A model generated the notes under the pieces. It saw only the letters and a program-made list of their open reading frames with translations. It was not told where the DNA came from and did not search any database. The position numbers and the translations under genes are program-made. From an archaeon (lineage in GTDB: Archaea; Iainarchaeota; Iainarchaeia; Iainarchaeales; Iainarchaeaceae), in contig SBBR01000023.1 of NCBI GenBank assembly GCA_005239615.1, positions 1-7,247 of the forward strand: a stretch of 7,247 bases of DNA. Direction: 5' to 3'. Each line of letters begins with the position of its first letter. The stretch's first letter is position 1. Shown one piece after another: positions 1 through 5,820 of the stretch.

Positions 1-1
1 C

Positions 2-49
2 AAAGAGGTACTACTCCGCATGATAGCGGACAACCTCAGGATAGGGTGA
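2..49 (+). CDS. Possible C-terminal end of an upstream gene (partial)
   Basis: Frame 2 is open from the window edge and reads KEVLLRMIADNLRIG before a TGA stop at 47-49. The mix of hydrophobic and charged residues is what an amphipathic C-terminal helix looks like, so this may be the last 15 codons of a gene that starts before the window. Frame 1 is also open (to a TAG at 103-105), but it reads as a Pro/Gln/His-rich string that looks less like protein. Fifteen codons cannot identify a family, and no product is proposed. Confidence 0.25.
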   Translation, partial: KEVLLRMIADNLRIG

Positions 50-78
50 GACTTTCAACGGAGCCTGCAGACCCGCAA

Positions 79-88
79 CATTTAAAGC
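79..88 (+). promoter_or_regulatory. Putative TATA box for the surface-protein cassette
   Basis: CATTTAAAGC resembles the archaeal TATA element. With the usual spacing of about 25 bases, transcription would begin near 108-110, ahead of a 17-codon mini-frame (118-171) and of the first cassette gene at 171. A second A/T-rich stretch (AAAAATAT, 112-119) could serve as an alternative box with a start near 142. No other promoter-like sequence is apparent between the cassette genes, so all three may depend on this one. Confidence 0.4.
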
Positions 89-170
89 ACGGTCGTAGCT
101 ATTAGTAACAGAAAAATATGCATCCGGAACGCCGGAAGGGGCGGTTTTGGGGCATTTACGGGGGTTTTTG

Positions 171-611
171 ATGGGTTTGAGTGTTAATGTTGTCAGTGGT
201 TCTTCTCCGCAGGTTTTCCCTGCAGGGGTGGTCGTGCCTATTGCGGTGGCGCTCGTGGCCGGCCTTATAGCAGGGTATTTGGCGGCAAATTACGCTTCGC
301 CCCAGGGCGAGGTCTTCACCAAGTTGAGCAGCGAGGACAAGAACTTCCTCGTGCAGATTGCGAACGCGCAGGTGGAACTCACCACAACCCTCACAGCCCA
401 GCAGAGTGCCCTCGTGGACTGGTGCACTGCCGCAGGGGGCCTATGGCTCACACAGCAGTCGCAGAACCAGATTCCTGTGAATGCGCAGCAGGCGCAGCAA
501 TTGCAGCAGCAGGGCGCACAGGTGGTGCAGCAGCAGGACGGAAGCATCGTCGCAACTGTGATGCTGCTGGACAGGAGCAGCTGCGTGGTGGTGCCTACAA
601 GAGGTGGCTGA
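171..611 (+). CDS. Small single-pass membrane protein, Gln-rich, two cysteines, unknown function
   Basis: Unrecognised 146-aa protein. Residues about 18-39 form one strongly hydrophobic membrane segment with no charged residue. The rest is soluble, probably outside the cell. Residues 95-122 are extremely Gln-rich (15 Q in 28). Two cysteines, C85 (in a W-C-T-A-A-G-G-L-W context) and C138 near the C-terminus, flank the Gln-rich stretch and could form a disulfide. The ATG at 171 is preferred: five G's at 160-164 give a partial Shine-Dalgarno. The in-frame TTG at 147 would add eight residues and has no better ribosome site. The next gene starts one base after this stop, so the two are probably co-translated. 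Its place ahead of two exported proteins suggests a role in their anchoring or assembly (inference). It appears to be a real gene because its membrane segment, composition and operon fit are coherent; no family can be named. Confidence 0.75.
   Translation: MGLSVNVVSGSSPQVFPAGVVVPIAVALVAGLIAGYLAANYASPQGEVFTKLSSEDKNFLVQIANAQVELTTTLTAQQSALVDWCTAAGGLWLTQQSQNQIPVNAQQAQQLQQQGAQVVQQQDGSIVATVMLLDRSSCVVVPTRGG
601..606 (+). promoter_or_regulatory. Shine-Dalgarno GAGGTG that sets the start at GTG 613
   Basis: GAGGTG is a six-base match to the archaeal GGAGGTGAT consensus and lies six bases ahead of the GTG at 613. It sits inside the last codons of the preceding gene, whose TGA is at 609-611, which is the usual arrangement for translational coupling. 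The in-frame GTG at 604 lies inside this ribosome-binding site and is therefore less likely to be the start. Confidence 0.6.
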
Positions 612-612
612 A

Positions 613-2094
613 GTGGCCCATGGCTGCTTCCCTCTTCACGCCATTTTACTTTTCTTCCTGCTCCTCGTAGCAGGCATGGCGTTTGGCGACGATGCAAACT
701 CAGGAGGCGTTCCGGAAAATGCAGCCAGCGCTCCCGTGGTTGGAATAGCCTTTCTTCCCGGCACGCCTGCAGTTAAGGGCGGCAGCTTTGTCACTGTCAC
801 GGTGTCCCTTTCCAGTGCCGACAGCCCCCTTTCCAAGATTCTTCTGGACATTAACTACGGCGAATCAGCCTTGCAGGGCTCTGGACTGCCCGTGGTTGTT
901 TCGGCTTCCACTGCGCAGGGCGGGGCTTTTTCGTGCGCGGACGGCAACCTTGTCGCAGGTATCACGTGCACCTTCCAGTGGCAGGTTCCATCCGCCGACG
1001 GAAGCTATTATCTCTTCGCGCATGCTTCCGGCGGCGGCCTTGGCTCTTTTGCCGCCACTTCAGCCAGCATGATTGTCGATTCGACTCCTCCAAGCACTGT
1101 TATTTCTGTTCCCCTTGTACTGGACGCCAACAATGCTGACTTCATCCTTTCCTGCAGCGACGAGAATGGCTCGGGTTGCGCAGTGATAAAGTACAGGCTT
1201 GACACGGACGCAGGCGCGCAGATTTCTTTTGGCGGCCCCGCGGATTATGCAGGAAAAGTCACGGTCACGGGCGACGGCAACTGGGCCATGGAATATCATT
1301 CCATTGACGCTGCAGGGAACACCGAGGCGCCAAAAACGGAATACCTAATAATTGCAGGGCGTGGCGGCACGCAAGCCGACCTAAACCTTGGAGTGGCTGG
1401 CCTCAACGCTGACGCTAACCTTGGGTTGGACCTGAACGCCTCGACTGACCTCAACGGTTCGGCAGCGGTTCCGCCGCCGGACCTCAACACCCAGCATGAC
1501 CTGAACCTCGGCCTTACGCAGTCTGACCTCAATGCTTTGGCACGCGACACAAACGCCCTTGATGTGAACGTCCTGGACCTGAACGCCCACGACGCGAATG
1601 CCTTCGACGCAAATGCCGGAAAGGACCTGAACATTGACGCAGACGCGAATTCCGATGCGAACAGCGGGCTGGCCGCGGCTGGGATTTTCACAATCCCAGA
1701 CTTCAATTTCTTCAGGGCCGCCGGTGCTGACTCGTGGGGTTACTTTTCGACCTTTGACCTAGGCTTCCTAGGTAGGATAAAGGGATTCCTTGACTCGCTG
1801 CTCGCCGGCCTTTCAGGGGGAAGCTCTGGGAATACCGTGCTGTCAGGCTCAGCCCATGACCTGAATGGCCTATACATAGTGCCTGACCTAAATTACTTCG
1901 TCGCGATCGACTCGAATTCTTCACCTTCGTTTGGCTTTGTTTTCAGTGTGAAGGCTGCGATTGAATCCTTCATTGTAACCATGGGGCTGTCGGCCCCTGA
2001 AGAGCCTCTCGAGGCAAAGGACGTGGTTGTGAATGGTGTCGCCGCGAAGTGTTTCGGCATTGCATGCGAAAGCCTGCCGGGGGAAGTGAAATGA
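613..2094 (+). CDS. Secreted surface protein with two Ig-like domains and a D-x-N (Asp-Leu-Asn) repeat region
   Basis: Protein of 493 aa from the GTG at 613 (GTG 604 would add three). The N-terminus is a signal peptide: a short head, a hydrophobic core (AILLFFLLLVAGMAFG) and probable cleavage before DDANS. Residues about 35-150 look like a beta-sandwich with a cysteine pair. Residues about 156-240 (from DSTPPS to AGNTE) match the general pattern of Ig-like repeats of the Y-x-L-D ... DG ... D-x-A-G-N-x-E kind, with a probable disulfide in SCSDENGSGC. Residues about 256-352 carry some 16-17 D-x-N tripeptides, mainly DLN and DAN. The C-terminal part has further DFN/DLN motifs, a hydrophobic segment (about 390-402) and a closing C-F-G-I-A-C pair. 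There is no C-terminal membrane anchor, so it is either released or held by partners, possibly the membrane proteins encoded on either side. The function is unknown; export is well supported. Confidence 0.85.
   Translation: MAHGCFPLHAILLFFLLLVAGMAFGDDANSGGVPENAASAPVVGIAFLPGTPAVKGGSFVTVTVSLSSADSPLSKILLDINYGESALQGSGLPVVVSASTAQGGAFSCADGNLVAGITCTFQWQVPSADGSYYLFAHASGGGLGSFAATSASMIVDSTPPSTVISVPLVLDANNADFILSCSDENGSGCAVIKYRLDTDAGAQISFGGPADYAGKVTVTGDGNWAMEYHSIDAAGNTEAPKTEYLIIAGRGGTQADLNLGVAGLNADANLGLDLNASTDLNGSAAVPPPDLNTQHDLNLGLTQSDLNALARDTNALDVNVLDLNAHDANAFDANAGKDLNIDADANSDANSGLAAAGIFTIPDFNFFRAAGADSWGYFSTFDLGFLGRIKGFLDSLLAGLSGGSSGNTVLSGSAHDLNGLYIVPDLNYFVAIDSNSSPSFGFVFSVKAAIESFIVTMGLSAPEEPLEAKDVVVNGVAAKCFGIACESLPGEVK
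1378..1667 (+). repeat. D-x-N tripeptide repeat region (protein level)
   Basis: Within about 97 codons there are eight DLN, five DAN, one DVN and one DTN tripeptides, at irregular spacing. The codons vary freely (GAC/GAT, CTA/CTC/CTG, AAC/AAT, GCT/GCG/GCA), so this is not a recent DNA repeat expansion; the amino-acid pattern itself seems to be maintained. Regularly placed Asp and Asn side chains could bind calcium, but the spacing does not match a dockerin, EF-hand or RTX loop. The same tripeptide recurs later in this protein and in the third cassette gene. Confidence 0.8.
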
Positions 2095-2180
2095 AACCCG
2101 CGTTTACCGAAACCACGGCGAACCAACGCCATTCCCCCCAATCCATAACATTGTGGCCTTTTGGCGTGGCGGGGGGATGA
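2091..2180 (+). CDS. Possible 29-codon bridging ORF (uncertain)
   Basis: An ATG at 2091 overlaps the stop of the preceding gene (ATGA) and follows GGGGGAAGTGA, a Shine-Dalgarno-like run. The frame runs 29 codons (starting MKPAFTETTANQRH) to a TGA at 2178-2180, directly followed by the TTG that opens the next gene in the same reading frame. It could be a translated coupling peptide that passes ribosomes on to the next gene, or chance. The peptide has no signal sequence, membrane segment or recognisable motif. Confidence 0.2.
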   Translation: MKPAFTETTANQRHSPQSITLWPFGVAGG

Positions 2181-3401
2181 TTGTTGCGCCCCAGTATCAT
2201 TTCCTGCACCATGCTTGTCATCTTATGGACTGCAGCTCCGGCCTGGGCTTTTGTGGCTACCTCCAGCACCATAGACCTGAATGCCTACATGGGTGACGCC
2301 AGTGGCATCTTTTCCAACAGTACCATAGACCTGAATTTTTTCGTTTCCGAAGGCCAGCCGACAGGCGTCTTCAGCGCTACCACAGGATCGTCGTCCATTG
2401 ACCTTAACCTCGGCACGATTTTTGAGAAATACCCATACTGCGGGGACGGTGTATGCCAGGCCAGCGAAAGCTGCAGCATCTGCTCGGCTGACTGTGGCTC
2501 ATGCCCCGCACCACCAAGCGGCGGCACAACTACCACTACCGCCACAACGTCGGGCGATACTGGCGGGGGCGGTGGTGGAGGAGGTCCAACACCGTCGAAG
2601 GCGCTCAAGCCAAGGCTGGACATTTTCGGGCTGCCCCGTGAAATCTCAGTCGCGCAGGGAGAGTTCGAGTCTTTCACGTTCACTGTTAAGAACACCGGAG
2701 AGGTCAAGCTGGGCGCGATTGCGGTTTCCGTGGAAGGAATCCCAAAGGAGTGGTTCACCCTGCAGAAAGAGGCTTCGGCTCTGGACGTTAACAGGGAGAT
2801 GGTTCTCGTTGCGAAGATAGCGGTGCCGGCAGACGCAAGGGTTAAAGCTTACCCTATATTCATCAGGGTCACCTCTGACACGGCAAAGAATGGTGCAGAG
2901 CTCACCCTTAGGGTGTCTGAAAGGCAGGTTTCCGGCGGCGGTGCTGTATTCAGGGACGTCAGGGTTTCGAATGCAATCGTCGGCCAAGATGGAGTCATAA
3001 CCACAGTGATTTTCAATCCTTCAAGCGAGGAAGCAACGTTCATCGCCACGCTCGAGGCCCCGCAGGGATGGGTAGTCGAGGAGAAGGAAATCGAGGTAAC
3101 GCTGAAACCCGGAGAGGAGAAAGAAGTGTCGTTCCACTTCAGGGCGCCGGAAAAGAGCGGGGTTGAGCAGGTAAGTATCGTGACAAGAAATAAGGCAGCC
3201 GGAAAGGCATGGGAAACTGTCAGGAAAAGCTTCTTCGTGATAATCAACAAGCCTCAGGAGCTCGGCTTGGGGCAGGCTGCCGTGGTCGTGACCACTACCG
3301 GTGATGTAATCCTCTCAGCAGTGTTCTTCACCCTCCTTACAGGGATAGTGATAGCCTTCTTCGCGACCACCAAGAAAATGTTCCTGCTAGGCAGAAGATA
3401 A
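2181..3401 (+). CDS. Type I surface membrane protein: IDLN repeats, Cys-rich motif, two NEW3-like domains, C-terminal anchor
   Basis: Protein of 406 aa. Residues 1-23 (MLRPSIISCTMLVILW...) form a signal peptide with likely cleavage after A-W-A. Three copies of S-(T/S)-I-D-L-N follow, with D at residues 32, 50 and 74. Residues 87-108 form a cysteine-rich motif beginning CGDGVC and ending DCGSC (six Cys), a pattern common in archaeal and some bacterial surface proteins, often beside acidic putative Ca-binding residues. A Thr/Gly-rich linker (about 112-137) leads to two beta-rich domains: about 142-245 resembles NEW3 (F-T-V-K-N-T-G-E ... G-I-P-K-E-W) and about 255-355 resembles a second copy. 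Residues about 376-396 are a membrane helix followed by a positively charged tail (KKMFLLGRR), giving an outside N-terminus. The start is TTG 2181 (or TTG 2184) behind a G-run; ATG 2211 would leave a shorter signal peptide. Role: probably a cell-envelope protein; partners unknown. Confidence 0.85.
   Translation: MLRPSIISCTMLVILWTAAPAWAFVATSSTIDLNAYMGDASGIFSNSTIDLNFFVSEGQPTGVFSATTGSSSIDLNLGTIFEKYPYCGDGVCQASESCSICSADCGSCPAPPSGGTTTTTATTSGDTGGGGGGGGPTPSKALKPRLDIFGLPREISVAQGEFESFTFTVKNTGEVKLGAIAVSVEGIPKEWFTLQKEASALDVNREMVLVAKIAVPADARVKAYPIFIRVTSDTAKNGAELTLRVSERQVSGGGAVFRDVRVSNAIVGQDGVITTVIFNPSSEEATFIATLEAPQGWVVEEKEIEVTLKPGEEKEVSFHFRAPEKSGVEQVSIVTRNKAAGKAWETVRKSFFVIINKPQELGLGQAAVVVTTTGDVILSAVFFTLLTGIVIAFFATTKKMFLLGRR
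2262..2414 (+). repeat. Three imperfect S-(T/S)-I-D-L-N repeats
   Basis: The first two copies share an exact 15-base block, ACCATAGACCTGAAT, at 2268-2282 and 2322-2336 (54 bases apart). Each is followed by a similar tail ending in G-I-F-S or G-V-F-S. The third copy (S-S-I-D-L-N, around 2395-2409) has diverged in its codons. This points to tandem duplication of an 18-24-residue unit just after the signal peptide. Confidence 0.7.
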
Positions 3402-3463
3402 ATGAAATGTTGCCTAAATACCCGAACTACACTTTGCCACTTGGCCCCCGGTCGGCTTTACGT

Positions 3464-3476
3464 CTTGGCAGCCAAG
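3464..3476. other. Short inverted repeat between convergent genes
   Basis: CTTGGC-A-GCCAAG lies in the 141-base gap between the cassette end (3401) and the end of the reductase gene (3543). It could fold into a five-base-pair hairpin with a three-base loop. No T-tract follows on either strand, so terminator function is only a guess. The rest of the gap shows no gene, tRNA or promoter that I can support. Confidence 0.2.
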
Positions 3477-3542
3477 TTAAATCGCCTCTCTTGGAGATTT
3501 GTGGTGGTTCAACCATTAGCTCTATTTACTCGGAGGTAGGCC

Positions 3543-4778
3543 TCAGCTCAGCATTAGCTTCACAAGGCCGAGGGGCGAGATGAACTGCGTCTTGGCCTGC
3601 TCGTTGGCGAGCATCCCTGAAATCGCTTCCCTGACCTTCGGCTTTGTGGCTGCCTTCTCAATCACGATGTTGAGAAGTGGCTTGAACTTGCCGAGCCTCT
3701 GCAGGTTATATGACGTCCTCAGCTCCGGCCCAATGGTTTCCCAGAGCTCTTTGTCGTACTGTGAAAGGCTCTTCTCAGATGTGTCGTTCTCCATGAGGGC
3801 ACGGGAGATGTGCTTCGCAGTTATTTTCCCAGAGGTCATTGCGTTACCCACGCCTTCGCCAGAAAAGGGGTCAATAAGGGAAGCGGCATCTCCCACCAAC
3901 ACCCAGCCGTTCCCGTGGTTCTTCCGATGATATGAGCCGAGGGGGAGCGTCCACACCTTGATGCCCTGGTTGTCTATCTTCGCGTCCCTGAACCTTTCCC
4001 TGAAGAGGGCGCTGTTCCGTATCACATCTTCTTGCAGCTTCCTGATGTCCATTTTCCTCTTCTGTTTCTCGCTCGTGAGTATACCAAGGCCGACATTCGC
4101 CCAGCCGTTTGCGAGCGGGAAAATCCAGAAGTAACCAGGCATGACCTCATCGATGAAGTGTAACTCTATGTTGCCGTTCATACCCTTGACACCTCTGTAG
4201 TAACCCCTCGTGGCTATCACCTGGTGCTCAGGGGGCGAGACTCCCACGCCTACTTTCTGGGCGACGGCGCTGCTCGTGCCGTCTGCCCCAACAACAACCT
4301 TCGCCCTTATCTCGAGCTCCTCGCCCGCCTTTGTCCTGCCTTTCACCCCTGCAACAAACCCGTTTTCCATGACAAGGTCCTGCACCGTGAATTCCTCGAG
4401 CGTGTCCACTGCCTTTTTCGCGTTCTGGAAGAGCACGTTGTCCCCATCGAACCTCTTGATGCAGAAACCCGGTTTTGTCTTTCTTTCCCTATCAGCCCCA
4501 GGGAAAGGAATGTCGACAATAGTGCCCTTAGGGCTGCTGAAAGTCACCCCATAAACGACCTCGTTCGGCACCTTCTCTATCTCGCCCACAATCCCGAGCT
4601 CCCTTGCAATGCCAAGGCTCTTTCCGGAGAATGCGTCGCCACAAATCTTGTCCCGCGGGAACCTGGCCTTGTCGACAAGGAGGACGTCCTTCACGCCGTT
4701 CCTCGCGAGGAACATTGCTGTTGAGGAGCCTCCTGGCCCGCCCCCGACAATTATGACGTCGTACTGCTTCTTCACCAT
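3543..4778 (-). CDS. Geranylgeranyl reductase family FAD-dependent oxidoreductase
   Basis: Protein of 411 aa, a normal length for the family. It starts with an FAD-binding Rossmann motif, D-V-I-I-V-G-G-G-P-G-G (G12, G14, G17), and ends that fold with an acidic residue in LLVDK (D36). R-D-K-I-C-G-D follows, with C46 at the position of the conserved family cysteine. V-V-G-A-D-G (about 162-167) is the second nucleotide-binding motif. P-G-Y-F-W-I-F-P (about 214-221) followed by G-x-G is the substrate-pocket signature YxWxFP of geranylgeranyl reductases. L-V-G-D-A-A ... D-P-F-S-G-E-G (about 294-309) is the flavin-binding GD motif. In archaea such enzymes saturate the geranylgeranyl chains of membrane ether lipids. 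Relatives act on geranylgeranyl diphosphate, chlorophyll side chains or quinone tails, so the exact substrate is not settled by sequence alone. ATG 4778 lies at leaderless distance from a strong TATA box. The PQ-loop gene lies upstream on the same strand. Confidence 0.93.
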   Translation of the reverse strand: MVKKQYDVIIVGGGPGGSSTAMFLARNGVKDVLLVDKARFPRDKICGDAFSGKSLGIARELGIVGEIEKVPNEVVYGVTFSSPKGTIVDIPFPGADRERKTKPGFCIKRFDGDNVLFQNAKKAVDTLEEFTVQDLVMENGFVAGVKGRTKAGEELEIRAKVVVGADGTSSAVAQKVGVGVSPPEHQVIATRGYYRGVKGMNGNIELHFIDEVMPGYFWIFPLANGWANVGLGILTSEKQKRKMDIRKLQEDVIRNSALFRERFRDAKIDNQGIKVWTLPLGSYHRKNHGNGWVLVGDAASLIDPFSGEGVGNAMTSGKITAKHISRALMENDTSEKSLSQYDKELWETIGPELRTSYNLQRLGKFKPLLNIVIEKAATKPKVREAISGMLANEQAKTQFISPLGLVKLMLS

Positions 4779-4801
4779 CTTTACCTACAAAATAAGAAAA
4801 T

Positions 4802-4811
4802 TATTTAAATA
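4802..4811 (-). promoter_or_regulatory. TATA box of the reductase gene
   Basis: The minus strand reads TATTTAAATA, centred about 28 bases before the ATG, so transcription should begin at or within a few bases of the start codon (leaderless or nearly so). Just upstream, a five-base inverted repeat GCGGC/GCCGC (4816-4820 and 4829-4833) could be an operator or part of a terminator for the upstream PQ-loop gene; that is speculative. Confidence 0.65.
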
Positions 4812-4909
4812 CGACGCGGCGTGCAGTTGCCGCTCAATCAACCGGCCACTCTTTAGGTGGACCTGGGTCGCCTTCGGATCGCAGATGGACATTAAATCCT
4901 AAACGGCCT

Positions 4910-5191
4910 TCATCCCATAACTGGCTTTTCGGTCTCATTTTTTCGCGGTCTTTTGTGGTAGTAAAAGAGGTTTATCAGTGGTACAACAGCAGCAATGGTG
5001 TTCAGCACCATGAATGGAAGGGAATTGAGCTGCCACGCGTAATACGCTAGGCTGGCAGAGCCAAGGAAATAAAGCAGTAGGAATTCTAGCCTCATTCCTG
5101 CGTTCTTTGCCCTGACGGTTTCAACGATTTCCGGCAGCCATGCGATGATGATTAGCGTCATGCCCAGCAGGCCGAAGAAATCGTTTTCCAT
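4910..5191 (-). CDS. PQ-loop / SemiSWEET-like small membrane protein
   Basis: Protein of 93 aa with three predicted membrane helices: about residues 5-24, 35-53 and 57-78, ending in a basic and acidic tail. This is the size and topology of a single MtN3/PQ-loop triple-helix bundle, as in bacterial SemiSWEET sugar transporters, which work as homodimers. The helix-1 motif A-W-L-P-E-I-V-E-T-V matches the PQ-loop signature, but with Glu (E21) in place of Gln. W53 and N64 sit where SemiSWEET-type proteins keep substrate-pocket Trp and Asn residues (family knowledge; the alignment was done by eye). Substrate unknown; small lipid-related or structural roles are also possible for this fold. ATG 5189-5191 lies about 25 bases from a TATA box. 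The reductase gene is 131 bases downstream with its own promoter, so a strict operon is not required. Confidence 0.75.
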   Translation of the reverse strand: MENDFFGLLGMTLIIIAWLPEIVETVRAKNAGMRLEFLLLYFLGSASLAYYAWQLNSLPFMVLNTIAAVVPLINLFYYHKRPRKNETEKPVMG

Positions 5192-5210
5192 GAAAACCCA
5201 ATGCCCTTTA

Positions 5211-5220
5211 GGAATATAAG
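5211..5220 (-). promoter_or_regulatory. TATA box of the PQ-loop gene
   Basis: The minus strand reads CTTATATTCC, centred about 25 bases ahead of the ATG at 5191. That is the spacing expected for a leaderless archaeal transcript, and there is no Shine-Dalgarno in between. Confidence 0.6.
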
Positions 5221-5260
5221 TGTTACCATGTGATTTTCAGGAAACTGGTTTTCTAAGGTG

Positions 5261-5277
5261 CGAGAAAGGCTTTTAAC
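5261..5277 (+). promoter_or_regulatory. BRE plus TATA box of the PPC-like gene
   Basis: CGAGAAAGG followed by CTTTTAAC (5270-5277) resembles a TFB-recognition element plus TATA box. Its centre is 24-27 bases ahead of the tandem ATG-ATG at 5297/5300, so transcription would start at those codons. This argues against the GTG at 5258, which would place the promoter inside the coding region. Confidence 0.6.
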
Positions 5278-5296
5278 CCATGCTGAAGTCAAGTTC

Positions 5297-5713
5297 ATGA
5301 TGCCGCACATCGACGCAGCGCTCTTTAGCAAGAAGGGACTGAGGAGAAGCCTAACACTTATACTTGACGAGGGGGACAGCATAATAGACTCCATAAAGGC
5401 CTCGATGCAGGAGCACGGCCTGAATGAGGTTAGGATAGAGGGCGCTGAAGGGGCGGTGCAGGAAACCACCATAAACTACTTCGAGCGCAGCCAATTCAGG
5501 TCAACTGTCCTGAATGGCAACAGGATTATGGTCGCGAGCGGCAACTACAAGCTCAGCTATGGAGAGCTTTTCGGCACCTTCAAGCTCGCAACCGAGGACA
5601 AGCCGCCGATTCAGGGCACCCTCGTGAAGGGAAAAGCGGCACAGGGGCTCACAATAAACCTTTCGTTCATAGAGTACGTCGACAAGCCTCCCAAGGCCGC
5701 GCAGGTGAGGTAG
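5297..5713 (+). CDS. PPC/DUF296-like domain protein lacking the family histidines
   Basis: Protein of 138 aa from ATG 5297 (GTG 5258 would add 13 residues but overlaps the promoter). Its order of elements matches the PPC (DUF296) fold seen in archaeal and bacterial proteins and in plant AT-hook proteins. It has the strand L-T-L-I-L-D-E-G-D-S followed by a helix (I-D-S-I-K-A-S-M-Q-E-H-G), a G-A-x-G-A-V-x-E-T-T-I-N-Y-F stretch (about 49-62), then V-A-S-G-N-Y-K-L and F-G-T-F-K-L-A-T-E-D, and finally Q-G-T-L-V-K-G before the last strand. In typical prokaryotic members, the segment here reading F-G-T-F-K-L ... I-Q-G-T-L has histidines (H-x-H ... G-G-H) that bind a metal; all are absent here. The biochemical role of prokaryotic PPC proteins is poorly known; plant ones bind DNA together with AT-hooks, which are not seen here. 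The family call rests on pattern matching by eye. The ITPase-family gene follows 107 bases downstream. Confidence 0.65.
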   Translation: MMPHIDAALFSKKGLRRSLTLILDEGDSIIDSIKASMQEHGLNEVRIEGAEGAVQETTINYFERSQFRSTVLNGNRIMVASGNYKLSYGELFGTFKLATEDKPPIQGTLVKGKAAQGLTINLSFIEYVDKPPKAAQVR

Positions 5714-5820
5714 CCAAGCCGCGTATGGTGTGCAAGAGGCTTCTGGATTATTGGAGACCAAATGGGCATTTCAGGCATTTGACCTGATTTATGGGCGAAT
5801 TTTGGTTGTCGGGTGGTGCC

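Noticed and set aside
290..697. Minus-strand frame of 135 codons, very Cys-rich
   Set aside because: Its Cys runs are the complement of the CAG-rich Gln codons of the gene on the other strand.
1296..1706. Minus-strand frame of 136 codons rich in F-R-S/F-A-S
   Set aside because: It is the antisense reading of the D-x-N repeat codons and has no independent support.
3486..3530. Possible tRNA or T-arm around GTGGTGGTTCAACCATTAG
   Set aside because: TGGTTCAACCA is a palindrome with a one-base centre, not a five-pair stem with a seven-base loop, and no acceptor or anticodon arms could be found.
4210..4724. Open frames of 114 and 166 codons on the plus strand
   Set aside because: They lie entirely opposite the well-supported reductase gene and show no motif; the minus strand explains the sequence.
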